A DNA stretch of 24,674 nucleotides, taken from assembly GCA_015039465.1 (NCBI GenBank), contig MU130681.1, forward strand, positions 17,075 through 41,748, read 5' to 3'. The notes under the pieces are model-generated. The model did not search any database. It was not told where the DNA came from and saw only the letters and a list, made by a program, of their open reading frames with translations. The DNA comes from Phlegmacium glaucopus (taxonomy: Eukaryota; Basidiomycota; Agaricomycetes; Agaricales; Cortinariaceae). Made by a program: the position numbers and the translations under genes. Shown here piece after piece: positions 1 to 9,780 of this stretch; within the stretch, counting starts at the first letter, position 1; each line of letters begins with the position of its first letter.

Positions 1-171
1 TTCCAGTTCTTAATCGGCCAAGATCATCTCTAAAACTTATTCTACCTCTAGCGTTACAACCCTTCTTAATGTCTTCACCTATTCTTTCATAATGTAGAAC
101 TCATTGTCTTCATCACTAATGTGTTATGTCACATTCAATACACTTACTTTCTTGATTCTTACTACTTCGTC

Positions 172-1374
172 ATGCGCTCGTTAACACACTCGTCAGCAGG
201 CACAATTGTTACAAATCCTCCTACCTTTTCAGCACACTCGAGCTCAGCCCATCTGGCGCCTACTCTGTATCATCTTCCATCGGGGTATCCATTATCATCC
301 GTACCTTCAGTTACACCTACACACATTCAACGAACGCTTACTAAAAATGCAGACCATCCATACTTCGACATTTCCAACAACACTCATGCCTTTTCTGTCC
401 ATACAAAAAGTCAAATCAACATAGCCCTCCGAAATGGCTGGGCCAAGTCAACCATTAATCGATACTCTAAGTCAATTCAATGTTTCATAAAATTCTGTGA
501 CTCAGAACAGGTTCCAGACGCGCTACGTTTTCCAACCGATGAGTTTGTTCTTTGCGCCTTCGCAGCTGCCTGCGCCGGAAAGCATGCAGGTAGTACGTCA
601 CGCAGCAAGATTTCAGCGCTCAAAGCCTGGCACACGGTTCACAATTTGGAATGGAAGGGCAGCAACCGTCTACGCTACATCTTAAACGGAGTTCAAAGTC
701 TCACTCCAAAGAGTTCCAAGCGACCTCTACGACCTCCAATCAACGCAGAAATGATAGCTCAACTTATCAACGGTTTGGATCTCTCGGTGTCGTCAGACGC
801 ATCAATCGCAGCTTGTGCCACCACTGCCTTTTGGGGCCAATGTCGACTAGGCAAACTTCTACCATCCTCTTCACTCAACGCCGATACTTCATTATTCCCA
901 ACTCGTTCCAGGCTCAGGAAATCTCCTCGTAACCCTCAGTCCTTTTTGCTACATTTACCAACTACGAAAACCCACCGGCGAGGACAAGATATTGTGCTTG
1001 TGGAACAACGATCACCCATCAACCCCATCTTCCTGCTTAAAAATCATCTCCACGTAAATCATCCGTCAAGCAGTCAATTCCTATTCACCTATCGCCTACC
1101 TGATGGGCAACACATCCTTACCAAAAGGGTTTTTCTACAACGATGCAACATGATCTGGCAACAACTCGGCTACCCTCGTATGACCGGCCACTCTTTTCGA
1201 ATTGGTGGGACGACAGAGCTGCTCATCGCCGGAATCTCCCCCGAGATAGTCAAGGCAATGGGTCGTTGGACGTCCGAGTCCTTTTTGAAGTATTGGCAGT
1301 CACTAGACGACATCGCACCACGGCATATCCGAAATCTACCCACAAGACTACGCAAAGCAAAATATCGAAAATAG
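172..1374 (+). CDS. Tyrosine recombinase / integrase of a YR transposon
   Basis: Predicted DNA breaking-rejoining enzyme of 400 aa that would integrate the element through a covalent 3'-phosphotyrosine. An upstream GTG at 121 extends the frame, but ATG at 172 is the first credible eukaryotic start. Residues about 75-190 are the core-binding (SAM-like) domain, with a WAKSTINRYSKS motif. The catalytic domain follows: Arg225 in a CRLGK motif, Lys266 in TTKTHRRG, HxxR as His340/Arg343 in GHSFRIGG, Trp366 in GRW, and nucleophile Tyr374 in FLKYW. All positions of the family signature are therefore present and there is no internal stop. Many relatives read RLGE where this has RLGK, from memory. The ORF may still encode an active enzyme; whether the element moves cannot be judged because its left end is not seen. 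Confidence 0.85.
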   Translation: MRSLTHSSAGTIVTNPPTFSAHSSSAHLAPTLYHLPSGYPLSSVPSVTPTHIQRTLTKNADHPYFDISNNTHAFSVHTKSQINIALRNGWAKSTINRYSKSIQCFIKFCDSEQVPDALRFPTDEFVLCAFAAACAGKHAGSTSRSKISALKAWHTVHNLEWKGSNRLRYILNGVQSLTPKSSKRPLRPPINAEMIAQLINGLDLSVSSDASIAACATTAFWGQCRLGKLLPSSSLNADTSLFPTRSRLRKSPRNPQSFLLHLPTTKTHRRGQDIVLVEQRSPINPIFLLKNHLHVNHPSSSQFLFTYRLPDGQHILTKRVFLQRCNMIWQQLGYPRMTGHSFRIGGTTELLIAGISPEIVKAMGRWTSESFLKYWQSLDDIAPRHIRNLPTRLRKAKYRK

Positions 1375-1392
1375 ACCACCATCTTGGGGGCT

Positions 1393-1415
1393 AGCCAATG
1401 GCGTTGCCGTTGGCT
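1393..1415 (+). repeat. Stem-loop just after the YR integrase stop codon
   Basis: AGCCAATGGC and GCCGTTGGCT form a 10-bp stem (one T-G wobble) around a GTT loop, 18 bases after the integrase stop. The decayed YR copy has a shorter hairpin of different sequence in the equivalent place (16844-16861). It may be an mRNA 3' structure or part of the element terminus. Confidence 0.5.
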
Positions 1416-1622
1416 GGGTGGTTCTTGGGGGTTAGCCAACCAGCAACCCCATCGGCCCTTCGACCTGGAGCCTCGACGACCTATCTTCTCTCGTTGGTCG
1501 GCTTTTCACACCCAACCTTACTACTCTTGCTCTTATATACCTCCTTTTACTAGTTTTCTCTCACACTATTCTCAATATTCTCCCTCTTTTGCTGCGAGTT
1601 CAATACACGAGAGTCATGTTAC

Positions 1623-2494
1623 CTCCAGCTTGTTCAACGTTCCAGGAATAAATGTCCTTCGGAATAAAATTTGGTCAGTAAAGAAGGGGGCACTTGCTCC
1701 CACCGACTCACATTCGCGGTAATAATTAAGTCTCCTACTGCAAGCGTCATTCTGTTGATGTGTGGGTGGTCTGCGATCGCATCTGGAAGCTCAAAAGGCA
1801 TGTATATAAAATCAAATGCAGGAAGATGACCTCCGGTTTGGCGACGGAGATGGAAATGCTCCTCAATGTTCTGAAGGCGCCCAGTCTGCCGATCCTGAGC
1901 TTCTTCTGGCATTGAATTTATGTATGATGTGAAATTTTTGATAAATCGGGCTTTCGTTGCTGGTGGAGGGTTAAGTCTCGTAAGGACCGTGCCCCAGAAG
2001 CTGTTGGTAGTTGGCATAGTGAAATTTGACATCAACGTTTTACTAACCTTCGCACTGCTTTTCCTAGAACTGCTTCATTTTGTGGTGGTGGTGCAAACGG
2101 GTCTCTGCAAAGGGACTGAGGCGATATGTCAAGGATGGGAACATTGGACCTACGCCAAGGCTATCTTCATATGATCTGCTTCCCTCAGAACCGCCTCTGT
2201 CGTCTGCTTATCCGTGATGTCGTCGATCAGCCAGAACAAATACATTAAATCTGAGCACAGCTGGTAGTGATCAGGACCGGCATGCCGATACGACCATGCT
2301 ACCACGACGTCGATCCTGTACCGCGAAAATTTCAGCAGAGCCCTTTCGCTATGTTGGCCAAAGCTCTTGAGCCATTGTAAGCTTTCCGTGTTCGCTTTTG
2401 CGGCCAGAGAATGTATAGGGCATGAGAATGGCCACTCTTCTCCAGGTACGATATCTGGGAGACGGAAGTGTGCAATTCCGAGTTGCGGAGCCAT
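1623..2494 (-). pseudogene. Sesquiterpene synthase (class I), 3'-truncated at a YR element
   Basis: Would cyclise farnesyl diphosphate to a sesquiterpene. Four exons are readable: 2494-2154, 2104-2048, 2000-1712 and 1656-about 1623, joined by GT-AG introns of 49, 47 and 55 nt that keep one frame. Together they encode about 240 residues; fungal enzymes of this class are usually around 330-350. The start MAPQLGIAHFRLPD fits the usual FxLPD beginning. DDITD (residues 91-95) is the aspartate-rich Mg motif. The NSE motif NDIYSWNVE (229-237) is recreated exactly by splicing exon 3 to exon 4, which supports the introns. Homology ends about five residues later, where the YR element's terminal sequence begins, so the last third, including the late RY-type motif, is missing. 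The visible part has no stop or frameshift, suggesting recent interruption. It resembles protoilludene-synthase-like agaric enzymes, but the product cannot be assigned. The missing 3' part may lie left of the window. Confidence 0.85.
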
Positions 2495-2534
2495 AGATGT
2501 GGTGCGTTTTCAGCGAGAACCCTAGTGTTTTATG

Positions 2535-2544
2535 TTTTATATAC
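2535..2544 (-). promoter_or_regulatory. TATA box of the terpene synthase gene
   Basis: On the minus strand GTATATAAAA lies about 40-50 bases upstream of the ATG at 2494, a normal position for a core promoter with a short leader. The promoter therefore looks preserved although the gene is truncated. Confidence 0.45.
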
Positions 2545-2808
2545 ACTTTTCAGCGAACAGGCCGATCTCACATCATAGAACCTGTCACTTATTCCAATGT
2601 GCGCGCTTGCAACTGTCACGAAATTTTATCAAAGCTAACCAATTCTCCCTTAGAACAACTTCTCGTGCATTTTTTATGAACGAAATGGCTGCAGATCCAA
2701 TCCCCAATGAAGACAACAAATGATCGGCATTGTCCAATCCATCGCCAGTAGTCTGAGTCGATAAACTCAGCAATCATACAATGGCAGAAACCATATTCAA
2801 TCAAATAC

Positions 2809-2948
2809 CTTGTTGTAGGCAGTTTTCGGACGGTAGGATAAGAATGGTCCCCTATAGGGATGATTACTTTTTCATGGGTCGATGGGTCGAATGTCGCCAT
2901 TTGGAATGGCTTGCTGTCCGTAAGCCAAGTTCGCATAAAATCATGCAA
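2809..2948 (-). other. Exon-like stretch of an unrecognised gene
   Basis: An open minus-strand frame contains MATFDPSTHEK and IPIGDHSYPTVRKL and ends at a donor-like AAG|GTATTT (exon end 2809). Composition looks coding, but I recognise no domain and cannot join it to neighbouring exons. It lies upstream of, and on the same strand as, the terpene synthase, so it could be the remnant of a neighbouring gene. Confidence that it is a real gene is low. Confidence 0.22.
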
Positions 2949-2976
2949 ACTATTTTTCTTCTTGGGATATTTTTAG

Positions 2977-3021
2977 GATAGCCGGGTTAGCCGCCACTCA
3001 TCCCGGCGCTAAGATAGCCGG
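2977..3021. repeat. GATAGCCGG direct repeat with internal imperfect inverted repeat
   Basis: GATAGCCGG occurs at 2977-2985 and 3013-3021. Between them TTAGCCG and CGGCGCTAA can partly pair. This may be the end of a small transposon or MITE, but no partner end was found in the window. Confidence 0.3.
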
Positions 3022-3279
3022 CATAGACCAATTAGAGTAAGTCAACCAGCTCAAAATTGACAATGTGAGTTACCAATCAAGATGACTTGTGCAACTTTCT
3101 ATACATTTGTATTCTCATCGATTTCATCAGCCATGCCAAATTTTTGAATTGACGAAGGGATTTGAGTAAAAGAGTCACGGTGTCCTTCATTCATAGGAAT
3201 ATCCCCGGAGGTACATGGCTTATCCTTATTGAATTCCGTGGTTGCCGTTGATAGGATCCATATAGCCTCTAGGTTCGTA

Positions 3280-4050
3280 AACTGGTTATTTTTGCGATTT
3301 AACAACTTCGCAGTATACGCGGATGCCTCACAGGTACCAACTTCACTCGCACTCTCATTCGCGGTTGTCGCACATCCTTCGCACATCACACAACATGATA
3401 TAGGCCTCGCATAACCTTCGCACATCACTCCTACGACCTTTGTAACTATCCAACGCACCCTCATTCCTCTTCGCACTTCATACTTCGACATATCTTCAGC
3501 TTTCTCTATCAATACCGGACTTAACCATTTCTTTCCTTCGCAACCACATCTTCACACAGCTTCTCTTTAATCTCGCGGTCTTTCACGGCTCGCATACGCA
3601 TCCCTTTCACTGGTTTGATCATGGTCCGTGTTGTTCTCAACTTAATTTCTTTTAACTTTCCATATATATTATTATTTTATCATCTCCTTCGAAACAGGAG
3701 GCCATTCAACTGACCTCCTTACTCATCACTTCTATTTTTATTCTATCCCCTATTCCTTCGTTACCAAACTACTGGGCTCATGTGACTTCGCATTAGCTCA
3801 ATTTTTACATTACTGTTTCGCATACCCGCACCTGGCTTAGCTTGTTACTCTTGTATTAAGTACCTGTAGCAAGTAGGAGGGAAAGTGAACAAGAGACGGC
3901 CAGAGTTTTGATCCCATAAACTTTGCAGCAACGTTCTAAGTCAATAGTCTCATCCTTTAAGTTACTTCGCGTACTGCGTTATCGTTCGCGGACTTCGCTA
4001 TCTTCGCGGTCTACTCGTCTAGCGTATTTCGATACCGCGAACTTCCCTTT
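3280..4050. other. TTCGC-rich tract without a supportable gene
   Basis: About a dozen TTCGC pentamers occur here, most extended to CTTCGC, and CTTCGCACATCAC is repeated near 3376 and 3416. Minus-strand reading gives short peptides with a repeated MCEG motif, but no conserved domain. The tract has neither a simple period nor convincing splice structure. Confidence 0.4.
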
Positions 4051-4059
4051 AAATTCTAT

Positions 4060-5240
4060 CGAGGAAATCTACATTAACCCCTCCGAACTACGTTACTACT
4101 TGCGGTCTGATCCCACCGCAGGTACATCACCGTGTCAAGTAGTCTCACATATTTGCCTTCTTTCCATTTGGTTCCACTGGATAATCTACTGGGACTTGAC
4201 TCTCTACTGCTTTGAATTATATGGAAACAAAGCCCTACCTCCATGTCGCTCAAATACAACACAAAGTCATTGAGTTCATCCCAGAGATAATCCCTCCATA
4301 AGCGTTGGTCATCAGTTGACGCTGGAGGCTTCTATGAATCTTTGCAGTTTAAGTGGGTTTGAGTCTTTGACTGTTTTCATATCTTCGCTGATTGGGAAAA
4401 GCCTTTGCTTCATAGTACATCTCCTGCTAATGTCTTTTGCAAGAATCAAGATACCCCATCAGCGCGCAGAACTTCTTTGTTCCAACTGGTTTGAGTGGGC
4501 CATTGCCTTCAGCATGACAGATCCGAGTTCTGTCAGATCAAGTGTTGAACAGATATCTTACGATACTATTAGGAAGCTCACATCCATTGTAATGCCAAGA
4601 CTTTTATTGGATGGGAGTCGTTGGTGCTCCTCCAATCCACTAGAAGCTTTCTAACTGAATTCCTAGGGCTCTGTATATGACGCCTGTTAGTTTTGAGAGA
4701 TTTGGTGGGATAAAAGACGGCAGACAGAGACTTTTGGTTCGACAGGGCTGGCACTTCTGTTGAGTTTGATCCTTCGCAATTTCCGAGATCTGAGGACTGT
4801 TCAGAAGCCGACCGGCTAAACCCGCATGAATAGATGCCAACCCGTTTTTTGAGGCCGAGCGCGGCAAGTTGATATAAGACCGAATTCTGACTAGTAAAAA
4901 CTCGGAACAACTCTGTAATAACTCTCACGTCTACCTGTATCCGACGTCCGTGTAACATGGGAGTCTGTTCAATTTATGGTCGAATAACGAATGCACCATA
5001 TATGGACTGGCAGCATCGGCGTTAGACAGCGGAAATCAGGTTTAAATTAGGCGCCTGGTATTGATTATCTACTATTTCTCATTTCAAAGGTAATGATATG
5101 CACAAGGATAGAAATCAGATGTATGAATTAACGCGGCGTGAACTGAGATACCTCCGGCGCCCAAGTCAAATATCTTGGCATGTATGGTCACTCGCGAGAT
5201 AGATCTAGATCAAAAAATCAAGTTCGCGAGCGCTCAACTA
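4060..5240. other. Mostly non-coding; possible decayed minus-strand exons
   Basis: Several minus-strand stretches look weakly coding, for example near 4240-4330 with a WRDYLWDELNDF motif and near 4330-4440 in another frame. They are separated by stops and frameshifts, and no family is recognised. From 4960 to 5240 I see nothing. Confidence 0.2.
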
Positions 5241-5352
5241 TAATATCATAAATCAATAAGTCTGAGTCTCTGAGCTTCTGACAGGAACTTCCTATTGTTC
5301 TTTCCTCTTTCCTCATAGTCTGCAGGTTGAATTACATAAAATGTCTTCTCAC

Positions 5353-5537
5353 CCAAAAGCAGCACTGCACTCCTGCACGCGACGCCACGGCGTTTTATCT
5401 GTGCCCCGAGGTTCATTCCCAAAGTCATTAAGCCCTGACTCGGGCCACTGAGGCTTGATCATGATGCTTGAAAGCCCAGTGAAGGGACATGGTAGTAAAG
5501 GTCGATGTACATTATCCGGAATAATAATTTTTTGAAA
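5353..5537 (-). other. Candidate internal exon with a strong branch point
   Basis: On the minus strand TACTAAC is followed five bases later by the acceptor TTTAG, then a 185-nt open stretch (including IKPQWPESGLNDFGNEP) ends at a donor-like GG|GTGAGAAG. A matching branch point, acceptor, open frame and donor suggest a real exon, but a simple next exon would need an unusually short intron (about 33 nt) and I cannot complete the gene. No domain is recognised. Confidence 0.3.
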
Positions 5538-5559
5538 CTAAATTGTTAGTAGTATAAAT

Positions 5560-6333
5560 AGCTTTCTTTTTAACTTGTGCAGGATTAGACGACTGGTTGA
5601 GTGCCAGTGGCTCTCTCGATATACTGTCCACCTTGGTCATCTGCCGATTTTAATTTCTCCGTGTTCGAACTTCAATATAATGTCAGTAATTCTAAAATTT
5701 ACATTAAATATAAATGTTTGTCATTTTTCACATCACGGGTAACGAACAGAGAGAGAACCTAGGTGCGGAAACGAGACGAAGAAAACCCTAAAAACAAAAC
5801 TTAAAACAAAATAGCCAAAATTCAAATAATCTCAATGAAGGCTCTAAATGTGCGAGACGGGGTTTCTGGGTGGTATGCGCCGACGAGAGCAACTGAGATC
5901 AAAATATAGAAGAAGTGCCAGAGCGTAAGCTACTGAAATCTTCGAACCACTCCGCTACTAGTATACAACTTGAAGATGCGAGATGACGATTTTCGGAGAA
6001 GGTACCTGCTTCGAAGGTCAAGTGCGCTAGGATCTATCTTGGTGATACTAACATAACCGATATTTCATTTTAGACACATTAAGCCAGGTAAGTACAGTGA
6101 ATAAGTTAAACTTACTAAATTGGGCTTTGTAGGCGAGAAAGCCAGAGCAGCTGTGGCGTTGCTGCCAAATTTATTTTTTTGACGCGTTCTCTTGAATTAA
6201 GCTACATGATGATTCTGGGTGAAAAAAAAAACAACGGAAAAAAGGTATTGGTAAGATATAACTTTACATAGGCTAACTAATACGACACTTGCTATGATAG
6301 AATCAATGAACATCAAATGCGACCAAGTGAAGC
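5560..6333. other. Intergenic, no feature seen
   Basis: AT-rich sequence with short homopolymer runs (a run of A near 6222). No open frame of credible length, RNA gene or repeat family was recognised on either strand. Confidence 0.4.
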
Positions 6334-6891
6334 TTAAGCCGCCTTAACCTGAATTACTACCCCATGCAAATGTTGAGGAATTGGAGGGCTATGATCTAAC
6401 ATCGCATCCAGAGGAGGATACTCTCCACGAGATGGACCATCCGCAGGGATCTCCTTACCCGGAATCAAATCCACCTCCAATTCCAGCCTTGCCTGCTCGC
6501 ACAGATCAAGGATCCTCTCTAGAATGATATCGAGTCTATTGTTCGACGTCCACCTCCTGTTCCTCAATGCCTTAACTACGCCTTTGTTATCCGACCTCAC
6601 CAGTACCTTCATATCCCGATACCCACTTGAGAGCAGCGAGAGGACCCCGAGCTCAACGGCGATGAGCTCAGCCCAGGACATGTCGATATTGCCATCAGAC
6701 CCAATGAGAATATTCGGATGGTTCGGGGTGAAGGTCCATGCGAGCCAGCGGTCGTCGAAGATGAAACCTATCCCATAGGCCGACGCATCTACGAATATCT
6801 TAGGGGAGGGTGAAGATAAGGAAGAGGATTGTGTGAGCCGCGGTGGGAGATAGGTAGTGGAAAGGAGAGAAAAAGTTGAGGAGCGGCGGGA
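6334..6891 (-). pseudogene. Orphan RNase H domain of a DIRS/Ngaro-type retroelement
   Basis: The minus-strand frame is open from 6891 to the stop at 6334. An ATG at 6681 lies inside the domain, so I ignore it as a start. The four acidic residues expected of RNase H are present in order: IFVDASAYGIGF (Asp, about 6788), SWAELIAVELG (Glu, about 6668), VRSDNKGV (Asp) and PADGPSRG (Asp). The ADxxSRG ending is typical of RNase H in YR retrotransposons. This domain would degrade the RNA strand during reverse transcription. Upstream reading hits a TGA at 6892-6894, and no reverse transcriptase motif was found nearby, so this is a fragment. Confidence 0.75.
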
Positions 6892-6917
6892 TCACAATGA
6901 ATGGCTGTCCCAATTAT

Positions 6918-7355
6918 CTATGATGTATATCTGTGCTGGAGTCTGTTTCTTCCGAACTGTTCGTACCGCCTTTTTGAAAAAGCCTTGACCCGTTTGAGAG
7001 CGCTTTTGTTGCCGGGCTCCCGTGCCGACCGTATCAATAACGACACCTGGCTGATATTAACGTTGGGTTCAAGAGACTCATAGATTGTAATAGGTGGTAG
7101 GAAAGCAGGCGACAACCCGGTGTCGGACTGCCTTGATAAAACGGCCTCGATACTTGAGTTGACTAGAGATGGTGGTGAGGCAGGCGGTGACTCAGCGAAG
7201 TTGGATTCGGCAGACTCGTTGAGGGCTTCGACGATGTCATCCGGGATTTCGGAGACAGAATTGGCGAGATCGGATTCGGGAGGCTCGTTAAGGGCTTCAA
7301 CAATGTCATTGGGGATTTCTGAGGCGGAATCAGCGAGGAAGCAGCATAGCAGAAT
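6918..7355 (-). CDS. Unrecognised acidic ORF with internal 23-residue duplication
   Basis: An open minus-strand frame of about 145 codons with no initiating ATG at its head. It begins directly after ATCCTAG (7356-7362), which reads as an intron acceptor, so it may be a second exon. It opens with two 23-residue repeats sharing SEIP[ND]DIVEALNE, then a Ser/Pro-rich part, and ends in a basic segment (KRVKAFSKRRYEQ). It lies upstream of the RNase H fragment on the same strand but in another frame. It could be the gag-like or N-terminal part of the same dead retroelement with the RT deleted; this is inference, and no database family is recognised. Confidence 0.35.
   Translation of the reverse strand: MLLCCFLADSASEIPNDIVEALNEPPESDLANSVSEIPDDIVEALNESAESNFAESPPASPPSLVNSSIEAVLSRQSDTGLSPAFLPPITIYESLEPNVNISQVSLLIRSAREPGNKSALKRVKAFSKRRYEQFGRNRLQHRYTS
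7201..7338. repeat. 69-nt coding tandem repeat, two copies
   Basis: Units 7201-7269 and 7270-7338 share words such as GATTCGG, CTCGTTGAGGGCTTC and GGGATTTC with scattered substitutions. The period is a multiple of three and preserves the minus-strand frame described above. Confidence 0.7.
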
Positions 7356-7622
7356 CTAGGATAGAACAGATAAACAGAGAACAGATTCGGGACAGATTGC
7401 GTCGAGTCACGGAAAGAATTTGGTAAGGTGAAAATTTAACGGGAATTATTGGAGTGAAGATAAATGCTGCGAAAAAGGGAAGTGGAGGGCGGGCGAAAAG
7501 AATGATAGATGACGAGCAGGGAGATGTTTGTGGCAGTGAAGCAGAAGAGCTGGTCACGTCACAACCACGTAGACAAAATTCTATGTTTATGTTCGTTCCT
7601 CGCATTCGCTTAGACAAGCCAT
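7356..7622. other. Unassigned sequence
   Basis: The minus strand is open for about 100 codons here (7641-7330), rich in Ser, Pro and Phe, without a recognisable domain. It could be 5' sequence of the ORF at 6918-7355 across an intron ending at 7356, but no supportable exon join was found. Confidence 0.2.
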
Positions 7623-7626
7623 GAAC

Positions 7627-7703
7627 CCGTGCCTTCGGCACGGCGCCGCTCCACTTTGCCGGCCTACAGCACGGATTCAGGGCTTGCCGGGGGCTCCGCC
7701 CCC
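7627..7703. repeat. GC-rich hairpin cluster
   Basis: Two strong hairpins stand out against AT-rich surroundings: CCGTGCC-TTC-GGCACGG at 7627-7643 and GGGGGC-TCC-GCCCCC at 7689-7703. They sit immediately left of the minisatellite. GGGGGCTCCGCCCCC-type modules recur in fungal repeats, so this is probably the edge of a repeat element. Confidence 0.6.
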
Positions 7704-7734
7704 TGGACCCCTGGCTGCATCACAACAGTGCACT

Positions 7735-8103
7735 CAGTTTTAAGTCCTAATAGTAGACCCAGTTTCAAGTCCTAATAGTAACTCAGTCAAAAATCCTAAT
7801 GGTAGACCCAGTTTCAAGTCCTAATAGCAATTCAGTTTCAAATCCTAATGGTAGACCCAGTTTCAAATCCTAATAGTAACTCAGTGAAAAATCCTAATGG
7901 TAGACCCAGTTGAAAATCCTAATAGTAGACCCAGTTTTAAATCCTAATGGTAGAAGAAGTCTGATATCCTAATAGTAACTCAGTCAAAAATCCTAATGGT
8001 AGACCCAGTTGAAAATCCTAATCGTAGAAGAAGTCCAATATCCCAACAGTAGAAGAAGTCTGATATCCCAATAGTAGACCCTATCTGATATCCCAAGAGT
8101 CAA
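7735..8103. repeat. Minisatellite, ~25-bp unit, about 15 copies
   Basis: Units are variants of CAGTTTCAAATCCTAATGG followed by TAGACC or TAACT. Units ending in GTAGACCC alternate with units ending in GTAACT over much of the array, giving a roughly 50-bp higher-order period. The right end degrades to TGATATCCCAATAG forms. There is no coding frame. Confidence 0.85.
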
Positions 8104-8845
8104 CAAATCTGAGCAGAAGAGAGTATTTATATATCTGCCCATAGTCAACAAATCACAGCCTGAGGACAACAAAAAATTGTCCATTTTATCACAAACACAT
8201 TCTCTTTTATTTTCTACTCTTAAAAAAGTCCAGAAGCCTTACTCTATCTAAATAATATTAAAACATCTAAATAACTCAAATCAATTTATTTTATCTCTTT
8301 TTTACTCAATTTACACTTAAAATACTTTCATTTTCTGAACTTGAACACATCCAGAACCATTATAAATCATAAGAACTTTTCTCTTTTCTCTTTAGTTCTT
8401 ACTTTTACTCCAATTATACTTAGTAATAGTAGACCCATCTGAGCATCTCAGACTATGAACATCTACCCATCACACTCTGAAGAAGAGAGAGTCATCAAAT
8501 ATAGCCAATAATCATCATCAGTTGTGAATGAGCATCTTGACCCATCATAAATTTATTCTTATCAATGTCGTAATATCATATTCTGTCCTGAGGTGTGTTG
8601 GAGACAGGTGAACAATTGTGAGATACCCTGACACAACCCCTATCATACATTACCATACAGGAGTTTCAGAGCAAGGGATTTCCATTGTTGTGTACATCCT
8701 CAATTACCAATCATACATCCTTCTCTACCATTGAACATCCTGTCACTCAATTAATTAATATCCTACACTCACCACATAAATATTAATCATGTAACTGATA
8801 TTTTTCATTTTCTACAAATTCCCCTCATCTGAATGGTCTATATCC

Positions 8846-9780
8846 AAATCATGAACACACAGAACATCTTCCATAAGATCCCTTCAGCTTTGTTTTCTCT
8901 TCCTATTTTATTTCTACTTCCACCCTACCCTTTCAGAAATCATTACTTTTTACTTTTTACTCAAATACACTCTGGTCATACCCTGTATGCATATTGAATG
9001 TATCCATTATACATTGAACTTGAGCCTCATTTATATTTTCTCAATTTCAAAATTGTAGCTGGATTAATAGTAGCTCCACACATCCTAAATCATATCAAAT
9101 CTTTAATCCATCACATCCAAATTAATTTATCTCAATTTTTCATTTTCAAAATTCTCATAGTACAGTATTCCAATACAAAACAGAGAAGCCTCCTCATTTT
9201 ACCACCTACCTGCCCCACTCATTTATACCCATCTAACCATATTCCCATCTCTATCCACCTCTCTGTCTTCATTTATATTCCCACTCACATTGTTGTCTTT
9301 ACCATCCCCCCATTCACTCAAATTAAAACACAGAAACTCTATTCATGTTCCAATGTTCTGTTTTATTCTCAATTTATCTCCACTCACCTATCCATCACAT
9401 GAACACACACAGAACATCTTCCATAAGATCCCTTAAGCTTTGTTTTCTCTTCCTATTTTATTTCCACTTCCACCCTACCTTTTCAGAAATAATTAGTTCT
9501 TATTTTTCACTCACTCTGGCCATACCCTGTATCCATCATTGAATATATCTATTATACATTGAAGTAAATCATATCAAATATTTAACCCATCACACCTAAC
9601 TTAATTCAATTTATCTCATCTTACCACCACCCCACTCATCTATACCTATTCCCTCCCATCTCCATCCACCTCTGTCTTGATTTATCTTCCCACTTGCAAC
9701 CATTCACTCAAATTAAAACACAGAAACAGACAGAATCTAAAAATAACTCTATTCATCTTCCAATCTTATGTTCCCACTCA
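8846..9780. repeat. Imperfect direct duplication inside the G-poor tract
   Basis: Unit 1 (about 8846-9395) and unit 2 (about 9396-9780) both start near CATGAACACACA(CA)GAACATC. They share CCATAAGATCCCTT, CTTTGTTTTCTCTTCC, CATACCCTGTAT, and CATTCACTCAAATTAAAAC in the same order. Unit 2 lacks several internal pieces. Confidence 0.75.

Larger units (their letters stand above)
1..1612 (+). mobile_element. YR (tyrosine recombinase) transposable element, right-hand part
   Basis: The segment contains a YR integrase ORF followed by about 235 bases of non-coding sequence with a hairpin, a G-rich stretch and a TATATA-like motif near 1535. The decayed YR copy at 16.6-17.5 kb shares the sequence following the ORF: a TTGGGGGTTAGCC motif, a CATCGGCCCTT motif and a terminal AATACACGAGA. 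The last shared word ends at about 1612, and terpene synthase sequence starts within about 15 bases, so I place the element end there. The left end is outside or at the edge of the window. No reverse transcriptase is visible to the left of the ORF, so it could be a Crypton or the 3' part of a DIRS/Ngaro element. Confidence 0.65.

Noticed and set aside
121..171. N-terminal extension of the YR integrase from position 121
   Set aside because: The codon is GTG. The first ATG is at 172, and the extra residues are not part of the conserved domain.
2616..2808. Continuation of the minus-strand ORF beyond the exon-like stretch
   Set aside because: The translation loses coding character after the donor-like site at 2808, so it is probably intron or intergenic.
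7735..8103. CRISPR-like array
   Set aside because: Units are contiguous and lack unique spacers. It is a minisatellite in a eukaryotic context.
8998..9402. 134-aa plus-strand ORF
   Set aside because: Low-complexity translation of a G-poor tract. The duplicated copy of the same DNA does not keep the frame.
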